From: Rotaria macrura
Taxonomy: Eukaryota; Rotifera; Eurotatoria; Philodinida; Philodinidae
DNA: 64,000 bases
Reading direction: 5' to 3'
Assembly (NCBI GenBank): GCA_900239685.1
Contig: OENT01000840.1
Coordinates: 1 to 64,000 of the forward strand
The notes beneath the pieces were generated by a model, which was given only the letters and a program-made list of their open reading frames with translations, was not told the DNA's origin and ran no database searches. Positions 50,308 to 61,605 of this stretch are shown piece by piece. The translations under genes and the position numbers were made by a program. Numbering within the stretch: the first letter of the stretch is position 1; the number at the start of each line of letters is the position of its first letter.

Positions 50308-51942
50308 CTTAAAGAAATTAATGAAAGAATACATGAAACAAAGTTTCATACAGCTTACAGATATCTTTTGTTCAATGTGTTAAATGAAAGTTTTTTATCA
50401 ACGAAAGTTATTTAGTGAAATATTTATTTTAAAATAAATCTGATCTGAATTTCGATGAGCGAAGTTTGTATTCAATTTCTCAATTAACAACTGTCTGAAT
50501 GGTTATTTTAGAGTTGAATGCTTTTAATTTAAAAGTCAAATAAGAAAAATTATTGTTTTCTATTTATCGACTCAATGGCATATGATTTCTCTTGAAATTT
50601 TACTAGACAATCAGTTTAGAATCGGAGATTGTGAGATTGAGTTCAAGTTCTAACGTAATGTTGTCTTATGTGCATAAGTCCGATTGTTCCGGTCTGCATA
50701 TCTGAATTGATACCAGTTTTGACTTTTTTTTTATTTACAAAATATTAGCGTGATAAGGATACATTTATTTATTCGAACCGGTATTATTCAGTTGAAAGAT
50801 GATAATTTCATACGATCTGAGATTTCGGCTTCATTCTCATTATCTATATCATGATGGAATATTTATTTTCAGTATTGATTCAGTACCTTCTTCAACACGT
50901 ATTTTACGATTTCGAACGCATGTATTGTCATGCAATCAACCATCAACTTATTGTTGATTTATCCTCATCCTACTTCTTGATTCTGCGCGCCATACTCGAT
51001 GTTTTCATCGCTCGGGGGAAGCAGTTAATAGTGAATTCTTTGTTGACCGAAGAAGATGAAAGTAGAAAATCTCGCCATCCATATCCACTGTAACTCAACT
51101 AAAACTTTAAGTAATATGCCTTTTATTTTCTTTGTTTGAGTTAGACTCTTCTTTCATTTGAATACGAATGGAAAACAAAAGCAATATCACAGTAGAGTAA
51201 CTGGTTAGACAATCGACGAAATATAATAACATCAGAATTCTGTTTAAAGAAACTCTACAAATATAAGTCAAAGAAAGTCAACATACCTGATTTTTTTAGA
51301 ACACTATGATTAACTTTCATTAATAAAATTCTTTCGATTCTTTTAAGGGACACCTTCATTCAGGGCCAGAAATTTCCGAATTTTTCATTATTTCTCCTCC
51401 ACATATGTTTTTAAGTATCCTAGATCTACTGGTGGCATTTTGAAAACTCATACATAGCGCTAAATCATAAATAAGAACGGAAGGATAAAATGATTGCCGT
51501 ACGGATGTAACACGTTTCCTTTCTCTTTTCCAACTTTTTGGAAACCCGGTTTTTCAGAAAGATTCTACAAAGTCGCCCTCTCCGTTTCTCAGTCACAATA
51601 AATTCGATCGGGTTCAAAATTTTTCTACCTATATTAGAGACACTTTAGGATACCCTTCGTATTTTGGCCTTTATCTTCGAAAGGAAAGTGATAGAAGGAA
51701 AGCAAAAAGAAAACGCAGGCACCCTAAAGTATCTCTAATATCTGTAAAGCAAAAGTTCCAGCTCAAATGAACATACTTCCTCCGAGAAACGGATACAATT
51801 ATGGGACCCTTTTTGACCCCTATATCAACTTTTGTTTTACTTCTCGAGATCTGTCTACTCTGAAAGTGTCAAATTTGTTTCGGAGCAGCGGTTCTCGAGA
51901 AGTGCCGGGAACGGGGGTGGGAGTGAGCTTAAATAATCTTAC
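50308..51942. other. Intergenic between paralogues A and B
   Basis: It should contain the unrecognised first exon of paralogue A. A plus-strand frame at 50851-51093 is not supported. GC-richer sequence at 51340-51930 includes an inverted repeat (separate entry), suggesting an inserted element between the two genes. Confidence 0.45.
51631..51741. repeat. Inverted repeat, 20-bp arms
   Basis: ATATTAGAGACACTTTAGGA (51631-51650) and CCCTAAAGTATCTCTAATAT (51722-51741) are complementary at 18 of 20 positions, with a 71-bp spacer. It is likely part of a larger repeat element covering about 51340-51930, whose composition differs from the flanks. Confidence 0.65.
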
Positions 51943-53184
51943 CCGCTCGTAATCGTCTATTTCTTCGTGTTAACTTTACAGTTTCATGAACAGCTAGTTT
52001 CAGCATCGTAATAAACCCACCGGCTAGACCAAATATTGTAGTAACAATATACATTATATCATTTCTAGTTGCATAATTATAGATACATTGTTTTGGTCGA
52101 CATTCATTGTAATAGTTTTCGTATGTTATAGTTCGATTCCAGTGTTCGATCATTGTTTTATTCAAAACTTCTTGAATAGTTGAATTTTCTATGAAACTGC
52201 TTGACACATTAGAATCAAGTGCCGTTATATTCATAAATGGAATATGTGTTATATACGATTGTATTCTATGAACACATGTCTGATTGTAAAAACATTCGAG
52301 TGTTGACTTTAATAAGGCTTCGATAGTATAGCACCCCAAGTATACACCTGGCAATGAGAATAATATTGTTCCATCAGAATATCTGTAAATAATTGATTGT
52401 CGAACACATGTTGCAGAATAATCACAACTACAATCAAAATAATTGCGAACACTTAAAATTAAATGTTCCGATTCAAGCGATCTGAATAAACTATATTGCA
52501 TCCCTACAATACCCCATAGACCATTTGCTTGATTTGTATCTCGTATAAGTTGTAATGATGATAGTAATTCGTTCGCTGTCGAAGAAATAAATTGTCTAAC
52601 AAGTGATTTTATTTGGGATTCAAACAAGTTTACAGGAGTTACCATAGCGCTTACGTATTGATTCGAATAAAATCGAGTTAAACTTGTTGATATTGTTTTG
52701 TTTGTTAATTGACATAATAATTTTAGTGCTCGAAATAAATGAGTACCTGTCCATCGAAAATCATCCGTACCAAGAACTTGATAACCGAATCGTCCATCAA
52801 TATAGATGATCCAATCATCGCTGACGAACACACTACTACATACTTGATGAAATGTATATTCGATGCTAACAAAGTTCTTATAATTAATTGATATCGTTGA
52901 ACATGGACATATCATATTGTCTGAATGTATTAAATAAAGATGAGAATATTCTTCAAATGTCGGCATTTTAACATTTACAATTTTTGTAATACGTATTAAA
53001 GATATATATCCGAGAAGAGTCGTGATTATGATAATGAAGAGAATAATAAATAATCTCGTTGATATTTGTTGATTTTGAAGTTGATGCCGATCGATCGAAG
53101 GTAATTTTGATTGAAAAATATTGAGTGCCAATAGTTTGCATTTGAATTTGGTAAACCATGAAATATTTCCTCGTTGATTACCAG
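51943..53184 (-). CDS. Two-pass membrane protein with Cys-rich ectodomain, paralogue B
   Basis: Main exon from acceptor GAGAAG at 53184 down to donor GCGG|GTAAGATT at 51943 (reading on, the frame stops at 51929). As in A, the exon opens with two bases of a split codon, so the 5' intron is at the same phase. Visible parts: basic N-terminus (WFTKFKCKLLALNIFQSKLP), TM1 (FIILFIIIITTLLGYISL), and an ectodomain with MICPCSTISINYKNFVSIEY, FHQVCSSVFVSDDWI, DCSCDYSATC, GCYTIEALLKSTLECFYNQT and YYNECRPKQCIYNYATRN. TM2 (IMYIVTTIFGLAGGFITMLK) follows, then a basic tail (LTRRNRRLRA). The cysteine positions agree with A and C, but B is the most divergent copy. A short last exon beyond the donor is likely and was not located. 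Function unknown; the conserved cysteines point to a folded extracellular domain. Confidence 0.75.
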
Positions 53185-54236
53185 CTTCTCAAAGACCGAG
53201 AAAAAGAAGAGGACAAAGTTATTCATTCATAATAGCTCGAAACCTTGAAACAAGAGAATGCTTGAATTTCAAAACGATGGAGAGAATTTTTATCTGTCAT
53301 GTTTTCCGTACTGAGCTGAGTGACATTCTAAGATATGTAATTAGAGAATGCTTATGGATGACGAGAGAAAACGCACGACTAACTCAGCTTTCTTTACCAT
53401 TTATATGAAAATTTATAGACTTCATGCCATCGATTCACGCATTTCAATTACAACAAAGATGAAATAATCTTTGCCAAAATACATCAAATGAAACAATATT
53501 CATATTATCAGTAATCATATTTTCATGGTGTGTTACATTTTAATTATCTGCAGATCCCAATAACAAATTTTACAAAACATTTTTGATGAATGAATGCTAA
53601 GTGTTTTATCTGATATCTTTCTGAGTATAACAGCAGCTAGTATTTTTATAATTAGGATCGTAATTCTGAGAATTTCCAAAATAGAAAAGATTAAAAAAAA
53701 GTACGAGTGAATGTACGAGAAAAATTTTCACTCTAGAAAATCTTAGTAAACACATATAAAGAAGGTCTAGAAATTACTATGCATACGCTACGTGAAGAAT
53801 GTAGATCCGAGGTATGAGGTCATTTCAATAGTTAAAATACCACAAAGATAGTAATGATCGAAGGCAATTTTCATGGCATGGTTTCTAACCGAAAAAAAAC
53901 TATCTGCTAAATTTTGTATGAGCTTTTTAATCAAACATCTTCATAATATTTGAAATCCATTCAATGATCTTTCCATCTGCTCCAGAGTTAGTGTTCCTAG
54001 ATGCTTTTGACTAGTCACGATTCGGAGAAGAATTTCCGGTTTTCAATAAAATTAACAATGCAGATAGATAACGTATACATGTAAGTGATGATGAATCTAC
54101 TGTACAATAAAAAAACAATTTTATGAGAAATATTTAGTTCAATGGAAAAATATATGTGATCCATTTCCCTTTATATTTAATTATTCTCGTTATATTTATG
54201 ATATTACAGCAAGATTCAAGGTGAACTATATGTGTA
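53185..54236. other. Intergenic between paralogues B and C
   Basis: No further paralogue copy or other gene is seen. It should hold the 5' exon of B and possibly the 3' exon of C. Confidence 0.5.
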
Positions 54237-54302
54237 TCAAGTTGCAGAACTTCTGAGCATGCACGAGAGCGAAGTTCTGTTAGGGTGTGGTCTGATATCG
54301 TC

Positions 54303-54344
54303 TACTAGATATACATATATGCATATATATATATAATGTATATA
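54303..54344. repeat. Degenerate (TA)n microsatellite
   Basis: TATATATGCATATATATATAT-type sequence immediately downstream (in gene sense) of the likely last donor of paralogue C. Reading through it would add a spurious IYIHYIYICIYVYL tail to the protein. Confidence 0.75.
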
Positions 54345-54352
54345 AATCTTAC

Positions 54353-55606
54353 GCCTGTTTCCAGTTGGTGATCTTTTCTTCCACTTGATGAACTTAACTA
54401 ATACTGGTACGATTAATCTTAACATTGTTATCATACCACCGACTAAACCAAAAACTGAATTTATAATATAAAGCAAATCATTTCGTGTCGCAAAAGTATA
54501 GGTACAACTTGTTGGTTGACAAGTATTATAATAACGTTCATAACTCATCGATCGATTCCATTCTTCGATCATTAGTTCATTGACAAGTTCTTGTACTGTT
54601 GAATTTACATTGAAACGACTTGGTAATAATGAATCAAGTGCAGTTACATTCAATGATGAATTGAATACTAAATAATGTTGTAATTGATTGATACATGTTT
54701 GATTATAAAAACATTCAAGAGTCGATTGCAATGAGGATTCAAGTGGAAAACACCCAACTTTTTGACCTGGAACTGAAAGTAAATTTGCTAAATCATGATA
54801 TTCATGAATATTTGCTTGTTGAACGCATTTAGCTGAATAACCACAATCACAACTATCATACGACAATGGAACTAAATTGGCAAATGTATATCCAGGTACG
54901 AAATATAGTAAAATATTTGTTTGTTTAGCTGAGAGTAGAACGTTAGCTTGACTTGTATCTCGTATAATTTGTAATGATAATAGAAAACGATTTATTGTTA
55001 ACGATATTGATTCTTCAACGATCGATTTTACCTGTGATTCAAACAAATCCAATGGGTTTACTACAGCACTAATATATTGATTTGAATAGAATTGAGTCCA
55101 ACTTTCTGATACAGTTTTATTTGATAATTCACATAATGCTCTCAGTGCTTCAAATGTATTTGTACCTGTCCATAGAAAATCTGCAGGATCGTATGTTTGA
55201 TGATCAAACGATTGAGCAACATAATTTATCCAATCATTGGTGACAAAAATACTGTTGCATACTTGATGAAATGTGTAGTTAATAGTAAGAAATGTTTTAT
55301 AATCGACAGATATGGTCGTACATGGACAATTTAAAGCTTGAGAATAAATTGAATATAATTTTAAATATTTACTGCAGTTCGGTTCATGAACATGAACAGT
55401 TTTGGTAACTTTGACCAACGATATGTACATGATGATCGTTATTGTTGAAAGAAATAGAAGTAAAATAAATAGTTTTGTCGATAATCGTTGATTGGAAAGT
55501 TCATTTTGATTCGTTGTTGGTGGTATGGATGAAAAGAAATTGAGATTTCGATAAAATTTTATGATATTTCGACATAGTCGACAAATACCTTCCAGTATAA
55601 CCATCA
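54353..55606 (-). CDS. Two-pass membrane protein with Cys-rich ectodomain, paralogue C
   Basis: Main exon 55606-54353, from acceptor GTTTATAG to donor AGGC|GTAAGATT; without splicing the frame is open from 55643 to 54237. It has the same layout as A and B: CRNIIKFYRNLNFFSSIPP, TM1 (LFILLLFLSTITIIMYISL), LNCPCTTISVDYKTFLTINY, FHQVCNSIFVTNDWINYV, CDCGYSAKC, LQSTLECFYNQTC, YYNTCQPTSCTYTFATRN, TM2 (LLYIINSVFGLVGGMITMLR) and a basic end (FIKWKKRSPTGN). In the ectodomain, GC-F-PLESSLQ replaces the GCYTIEALLQ of A and B. The acceptor at 55606 leaves two bases before the first codon, the same phase as in A and B, which supports a shared 5' intron over the alternative start at 55643. A final exon after the TA repeat is probable but unplaced. 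Function unknown. Confidence 0.75.
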
Positions 55607-55643
55607 CTATAAACATAGATGAAAAACAAATACTAAGATACAT

Positions 55644-58600
55644 AGTGGCCGAATTTTGTAAATCATTCTGTCGTCTCTAATACATATATATATGCTTCCG
55701 ATTCATTGTATAATAGTACTTTAACATAAAATTATCTTATAGTAATATGAATTTCAATGTTTTTAGAGTTACCTCCAATGTCAAAATAAGTCATTCATGA
55801 TACAAATCTCAGGCAATGTGTTTAAAAAATAAGAGAAGATTTTAATGCGTTCTTACGAAACAGTATCTTTATAGGATATCAACGACGGATGAAAGTGCTA
55901 TAGTACACAGATATCCTGGCTTACAGCGAGAGTAAGTCATATAGTTTATTGGAGTAGACAAAGTGTTAGAAAGTTTCAGCATTTTATTTTAAGAACCATA
56001 TTCATAAAATCTCTCAGAAAATAAATGATTTCCCATACCTACGCAGTTTTGAACATTTCTTTCCTTTGATCAATATAATTCTGAAATGCTTTAGCTTCGC
56101 GATCATTTTTACTACTAATGAAAATCGTTGAATTTCATCGTTATTTCCAATACAAAATACTGTTTGTTTGAATTGAATAAAAATTCATACACAATCGATA
56201 CGACATCTGTTCTATTTCCGTGATAGTTTCATAAATGTTGAAATGTGTTTCTCTTACTTGATTTATTTAAATAAAAATCTGCAAAGATTTGTACAAAGCT
56301 TTGAATGAACGACCTAAGTTGTTCTATTGAATACTTTAGTTTGACGAATGAATCAGATAAATATTTCTGATGATTGTGACGTCATAGATTTTTCTTCTGT
56401 AATCAAAAATAAACATTCATGAAATACTATTTATCGAGTCAGAATATCAAATTAAACATGAATTCGACTTTAAAGAGAATGTTCTAGTCAAAGAATTACA
56501 CATTGGAAAATATTCGAAACTCAGCAAATACAATCGTTTCGGATCACGACTATTGAAACATAATTCCAAAAATTTCAGGAATTTCTATTGCAGTGTGATA
56601 AATAAATTTCATAGTGACGAAAGTGAAATGTTAGATGTTTGTGCTAATATCTGTTTCGAAAAACGAAAACACTTAGTTGTCTTCTAAATAAATTTAGACA
56701 GGAACTCGATAGAGGAGCACGATTATCACCATCTGAAAGTGGAGAGTGCGGAGAACAAATAGACCAGAAAATCGAAATAGTTTAAACAATGTTCCTTTCT
56801 CAAAACATTGAACTTGCAAAAATTAGACATTTTTCACGAACAGTTCGCAAGATGCGATCTCACTGGAGAATAGAATACTTCGAAGAAAGGCCATGCGCTG
56901 CAGTTCGAAACCTCAGAACTCCACTTTTCGAAGATTAGTTGAAAGTTCAGGAGTTTTAGTTCGGCTTCCCATGAAAAAACCAAAAACTTACAGAGTTCAT
57001 ATAGGAGACATTAGCTTACAATATGGATAAATGAAAACAATGATCATACCAACCTAAAAGAACAGATTATCAGTTTTCAAAAAATCTCCTTAAAAATGTT
57101 CATGTCTCTTCATGATTTACGGTCCTGGACGTACTCTCTGTAATGGTAAAACCACACGCCTTTCTATCGTGTTCTTGTCAATAATTATTAAAAGAAATAA
57201 CCATGTGTCTTCTGTTTTTTAAATAATTAATATTTCTATAGAACAAAGAGAAGTACATTTATCTATCAGTATTCAGTATAGAAAAGTATTCCACCTAAAT
57301 CCTCAGATATGTGTGCCTTTCGGATACAGAAACCAACGAGTTACATCATACTTTTTAGCTTCGTTTTTAATTTGTCGAAGAATTTAGAATTACAGCTTTT
57401 TTAATGATATAGAAAATGGTTTTATCGGAAGTTGAAAGTCGGGTATTAAGAATGAAATTCTGAGTTTTTTTAAATTACAAAAGGCTACGACTGTATCAGA
57501 GAAATTCTTTTTTCATTCTCAGGAATTCTGAGTTTTGAATTTCAGAGATCCTGTTGTCGGCCATTTGATGTAATCGCAGTAGAAAACGATAAAATTTGAA
57601 CATTGGTGAACTGTCATGTGGATACATTCAATCCAATAGGATCATAGGTGACGAAGCCCTTCGACTAGGAGAGGCTAAAATCTTTGAAAAAAATACCGAT
57701 TTCATCGTGATTCTATACTAGATAAGCGAAATCGATTAGAAAAGCCGATACTTATTTTCACCAAAGTTATGTACAATCTGATCCTGAGCGGCAGGCATTA
57801 AATGTTTGTATGTTTTTGACACATCTTCACTAATCAACACTAGCTACTTCTTTATTAATATACAGGGAAGTAGTCAACGCATTGCATATACATTCCTTGT
57901 GTTGACGTGTTTTTATTTAACATTAGAATTTGTATCTCATTCTGTAATATATGTTTGTAAGATTTTGAGATGATAAACAAATACTAAGCTTCGTGGAAAA
58001 ATAAATGTCGACACCGACATCAACATAATATCGCCAAATTATATCTGTTTTTGAAAACGGAAAGTAACACTGTGTGAAGCTGCTAGAAATCATGCAGATA
58101 GTTCAAATAATTTATCTATTCATTTATCTGATGATCATGAAAACATGGATCCAGCTCAAAAATTTATGTCCCCAGAACTGACATAAAAGCTCTTTAATCA
58201 TGTCCTTAGTCATCAAATTCATCATGGAAAACTAGATCAGTTAGACTCGAACACTATTTATTCTAACGTTTTTGCAAAACATCAGAGCAGAAAAACCTTT
58301 CTTAGGGGATGAACAATAGCTTTTGTACTTAGGACTTTTTTATTGGTTTCATTCAAACTTTAATATTTTTTATGGTTATATTGATAATAAAATAACAATT
58401 TTGATAGTGTAGTAGAATTTTCGATTGTTCTGAAGGCATGCAAATGGATGATCAATGTAGAAATTGTTTCGATTGAAAGATGTGACAACGAAATATAGAA
58501 ATCTTTTTTGTCCCCTACTGTCGACTTTCTATCCTTGTTCTCAAAAAAAGAAACCCTTAGCTAGAAACGTCCCGCTGTCTATCAATAGGATTTGTTTAGG

Positions 58601-61600
58601 AATTCTAAATTCTTTGAACCTTCTAAGCTGAAATTCTCTAGTTTCGTTGAATTTAAACATTTTACAGTTACACATAGTATCAACATCAATATAGCAGTAG
58701 TTAAAAAATTCGGTGTCATGTTAACAATCGATGTAATTACTATTCTGATGGTATTGAAAATTCTGAGCATGTAATTATCTATAAGATGTTCTCTTTTTCT
58801 CTAAACACCCTGCACCTTTCCCCCCAGTGTTTCTAATCATATATCAAATAACGTGACATTTTTTCTTACGCAAGTAGATATTTACATCCGGTAAGGTAAT
58901 TTATTTCCGTAGCACTTGAGCAATGTCACGGTTTTTTGAAAAATATACTCGGTATGTCAATTATTTTCAATTTAATTTAATCTTGCATGCATTTAACATT
59001 GGAATTGATGAACCTCAACATTAACTGTTGCTAACTAAGAAGCTAGGAAGTGTAGAGTGAGCATAACAATAATTCGAAGATAAAACATCGACTGCGTTAC
59101 TGCACTTGCATTCGAGTTACATTCTTTTTACGACATCAATACAAATGTACATGTCAATTTTTTTCAAAAACGAAGCTCAAGTCTCATACAACAATCAATG
59201 AACATGAGAACTATAAGCTCTTACGATTATTAACAACATGTGAGATATCACCTATTCTACACTATCAAAATCATATAGTTTGGTTTAAAAAAGAAGGAAA
59301 AAGCTTACTAGATATATCTTCGAGTTTTGAGATACACGCTAAATTTTGTTTTCTTGGTTAACACTTGCCTCAGTGAGAAGTAGTTCGCTCAAATCTGTTC
59401 TTGTTTTTTATCTTATTAATAATCTTCTAGCTTAGATGAAAGCAGATCGTCAATTTATGTTACCATCGGAAACTACAGAAAAGTTTCAGTTGATTGTTGA
59501 CTGATAAGAATACATCTGGTTTTGTGTAAAAATTTTGAAAAATTATTCTGAGTTGTACACTTGAATAAGAATTGAAGAAATAAAAATATGGACACATACG
59601 AAGTTAACAGAAGAAAGATGGAAAAACTGATTTCAAGATGAATATCGATGATTCAATTTATGGCCACAGATGAAATTTTCTCTAGAAAAGAATTCTTTCG
59701 ATTAGCAGAATTCTATACCTTCAACATAGTATTGGATTGACTTACCTTTCCAGTTGCGTACTTACTTCTAGTTTTCATCGATATTATTGTAGATTTTCAT
59801 CTATTAGAAAATAAATTCTTGATCTTACGAAACATATTAGCTGTGAGATTTTTTATCTGGATATTTTCCTTTTACATTATTGAGCAGAGCTTGTAATGGT
59901 TTTGCAATCTAATTCACTAGATTTCTGATCTTAGGTTATTTGAAAAATGATATTACTCTCAAAATTAGCGTTGATTTGTAGCTACCTACTGAATAAGAGC
60001 GCACTTGAATATTTGAAAAAGAAATCTGCTTTTGAACAAATGCAAATTCCAGCTTATTACATTTCATGATGTATGATATGGAATGTATTCAATCGATTTA
60101 ACTTATTCATGGAAAAACATTTTCGAGAAAAATACACCGATGATGAAGAAGATATTCTACAACTATATTGGCGGAGGAGCATTTTTTTCGGTTTTTATTC
60201 TTATAAGTATGTTACATTACGAAAAGAAATCGAACAATAATACTACTACTACGATGTAGTGGACTGGTTCTATTCGACAAGAAAATGTTTCTAGCGAAGA
60301 ATCGATGATATTATGTTGCATTTCAAAAGTTTTCAATAATGCCCGAACTTGACAATAAACGTATAAAGGACAAGAATGGAATGAGCTCTTTCCTGCAATA
60401 TTTCCCATAAACAGACTGTGAATCTTGAAAGAATTTCATTTTTATAAAACAGAAGATTTTTATAAAATAATTATGTCAACCAATAAGTGTTTATCTATAT
60501 TGACGTTTAAATGCAACCAATTAAACATCAATTTGCATTTTTTTCCTTAACTATATGTACCGAAAAGCTTTTTCCTACTTCGAAACTTCCAAGAAGCATT
60601 CTTCTTTACGGCCTATACGATGAAATCACGCAGTCAGTGATCATGTCGTAGTACAATCCTCATAATTAGAACTTCTTTTTTAATATCTCGCAACATGTCT
60701 AATACATAAAAAGAAAAAGCAAAGGGTGACCAGACAATTCTTTGCAATGACATAAATTGAACGATACCTCGTTCGTTTCTTTTATTTTTACATAGAGCAG
60801 CTTATTCAATTAAGAACGAAATATTCTAATCGAATGACTAAAACAATTTTAATCTCGAACATTAGGATGATATTCTTTGTCCAGGTATAAAAGAAATGAA
60901 ATTTTTCATTTACCAATTGAAATGATAAAGTGTCATGCGTTTTGATTAGCCACTGTTGCTCTACACCTATGACAAGGGTAAACTAGTTCATTTCAAAGGC
61001 CTTTATTAAGAATAATTATTAAATAACTTCATTTAGCACGCAATATTAATCGTCAATTAATCCAATTAAACTTGAAATGATCAGTGAAATTCGGCAAACA
61101 CTACAGAAAAACTGATTCTACGTCATAAAATAAATTTAAAAAAAAATATCTACTCTTGTATCTTTTTATTTAATGAGCTTATGATATTGGTTAAAAACGC
61201 CTTTACTTAGATTCGATCAATAAAATATGATTTATAAAAATGCTACGAACAGTTTTGATTGAGTCTCCAAACGCAAAGTATCCTATGTCATTATTTTAGA
61301 GATTAATAATGCAATTGAAACGAATCTGATATCTTGTCTTGTGACGAATTTTTAATGACACGTTCAGAGATCACAATTAAGTCACGATTAATAGTTTTAT
61401 TAATTATTAAGTGAATTGGAAACATGTTCTAATCTTAATTGAATAAATCGCTCTATGAAAAAAGAGGAAAATATACCATTGCAACCAATTGTCCTAGAAT
61501 CAAAACCAATAAAAATAATCATTTGGCATAACAGAAAATAGATAGTTTGGTCAATAGAAAAATATACAAATCAAATGAAGAAAATCGTACGTTTCTATAG

Positions 61601-61605
61601 AATAA
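55644..61605. other. Gene-poor interval of about 6 kb
   Basis: No intact gene, RNA gene or large repeat is recognised on either strand. One small candidate (60140-60259) is listed separately. The word AGGACTTTTTT at 58331 recalls the repeats near 18928 and 19129. Confidence 0.5.
60140..60259 (+). other. Candidate signal-anchor ORF or eroded gene start
   Basis: A 39-codon frame, MMKKIFYNYIGGGAFFSVFI then LISMLHYEKKSNNNTTTT, has the profile of a type II signal anchor: basic start, about 15 hydrophobic residues, then a polar stalk. After its stop the same frame continues protein-like (WTGSIRQENVSSEESM), then more stops. This may be the remains of a type II membrane enzyme, or chance. No family assigned. 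Confidence 0.3.

Noticed and set aside
50851..51093. 80-codon plus-strand frame between paralogues A and B
   Set aside because: No recognisable motif and no supporting context; it probably overlaps the flank of the minus-strand genes.
54237..54345. C-terminal tail of paralogue C read through the TA microsatellite
   Set aside because: A consensus donor at 54352, shared in position and sequence (GTAAGATT) with paralogue B, makes read-through unlikely.
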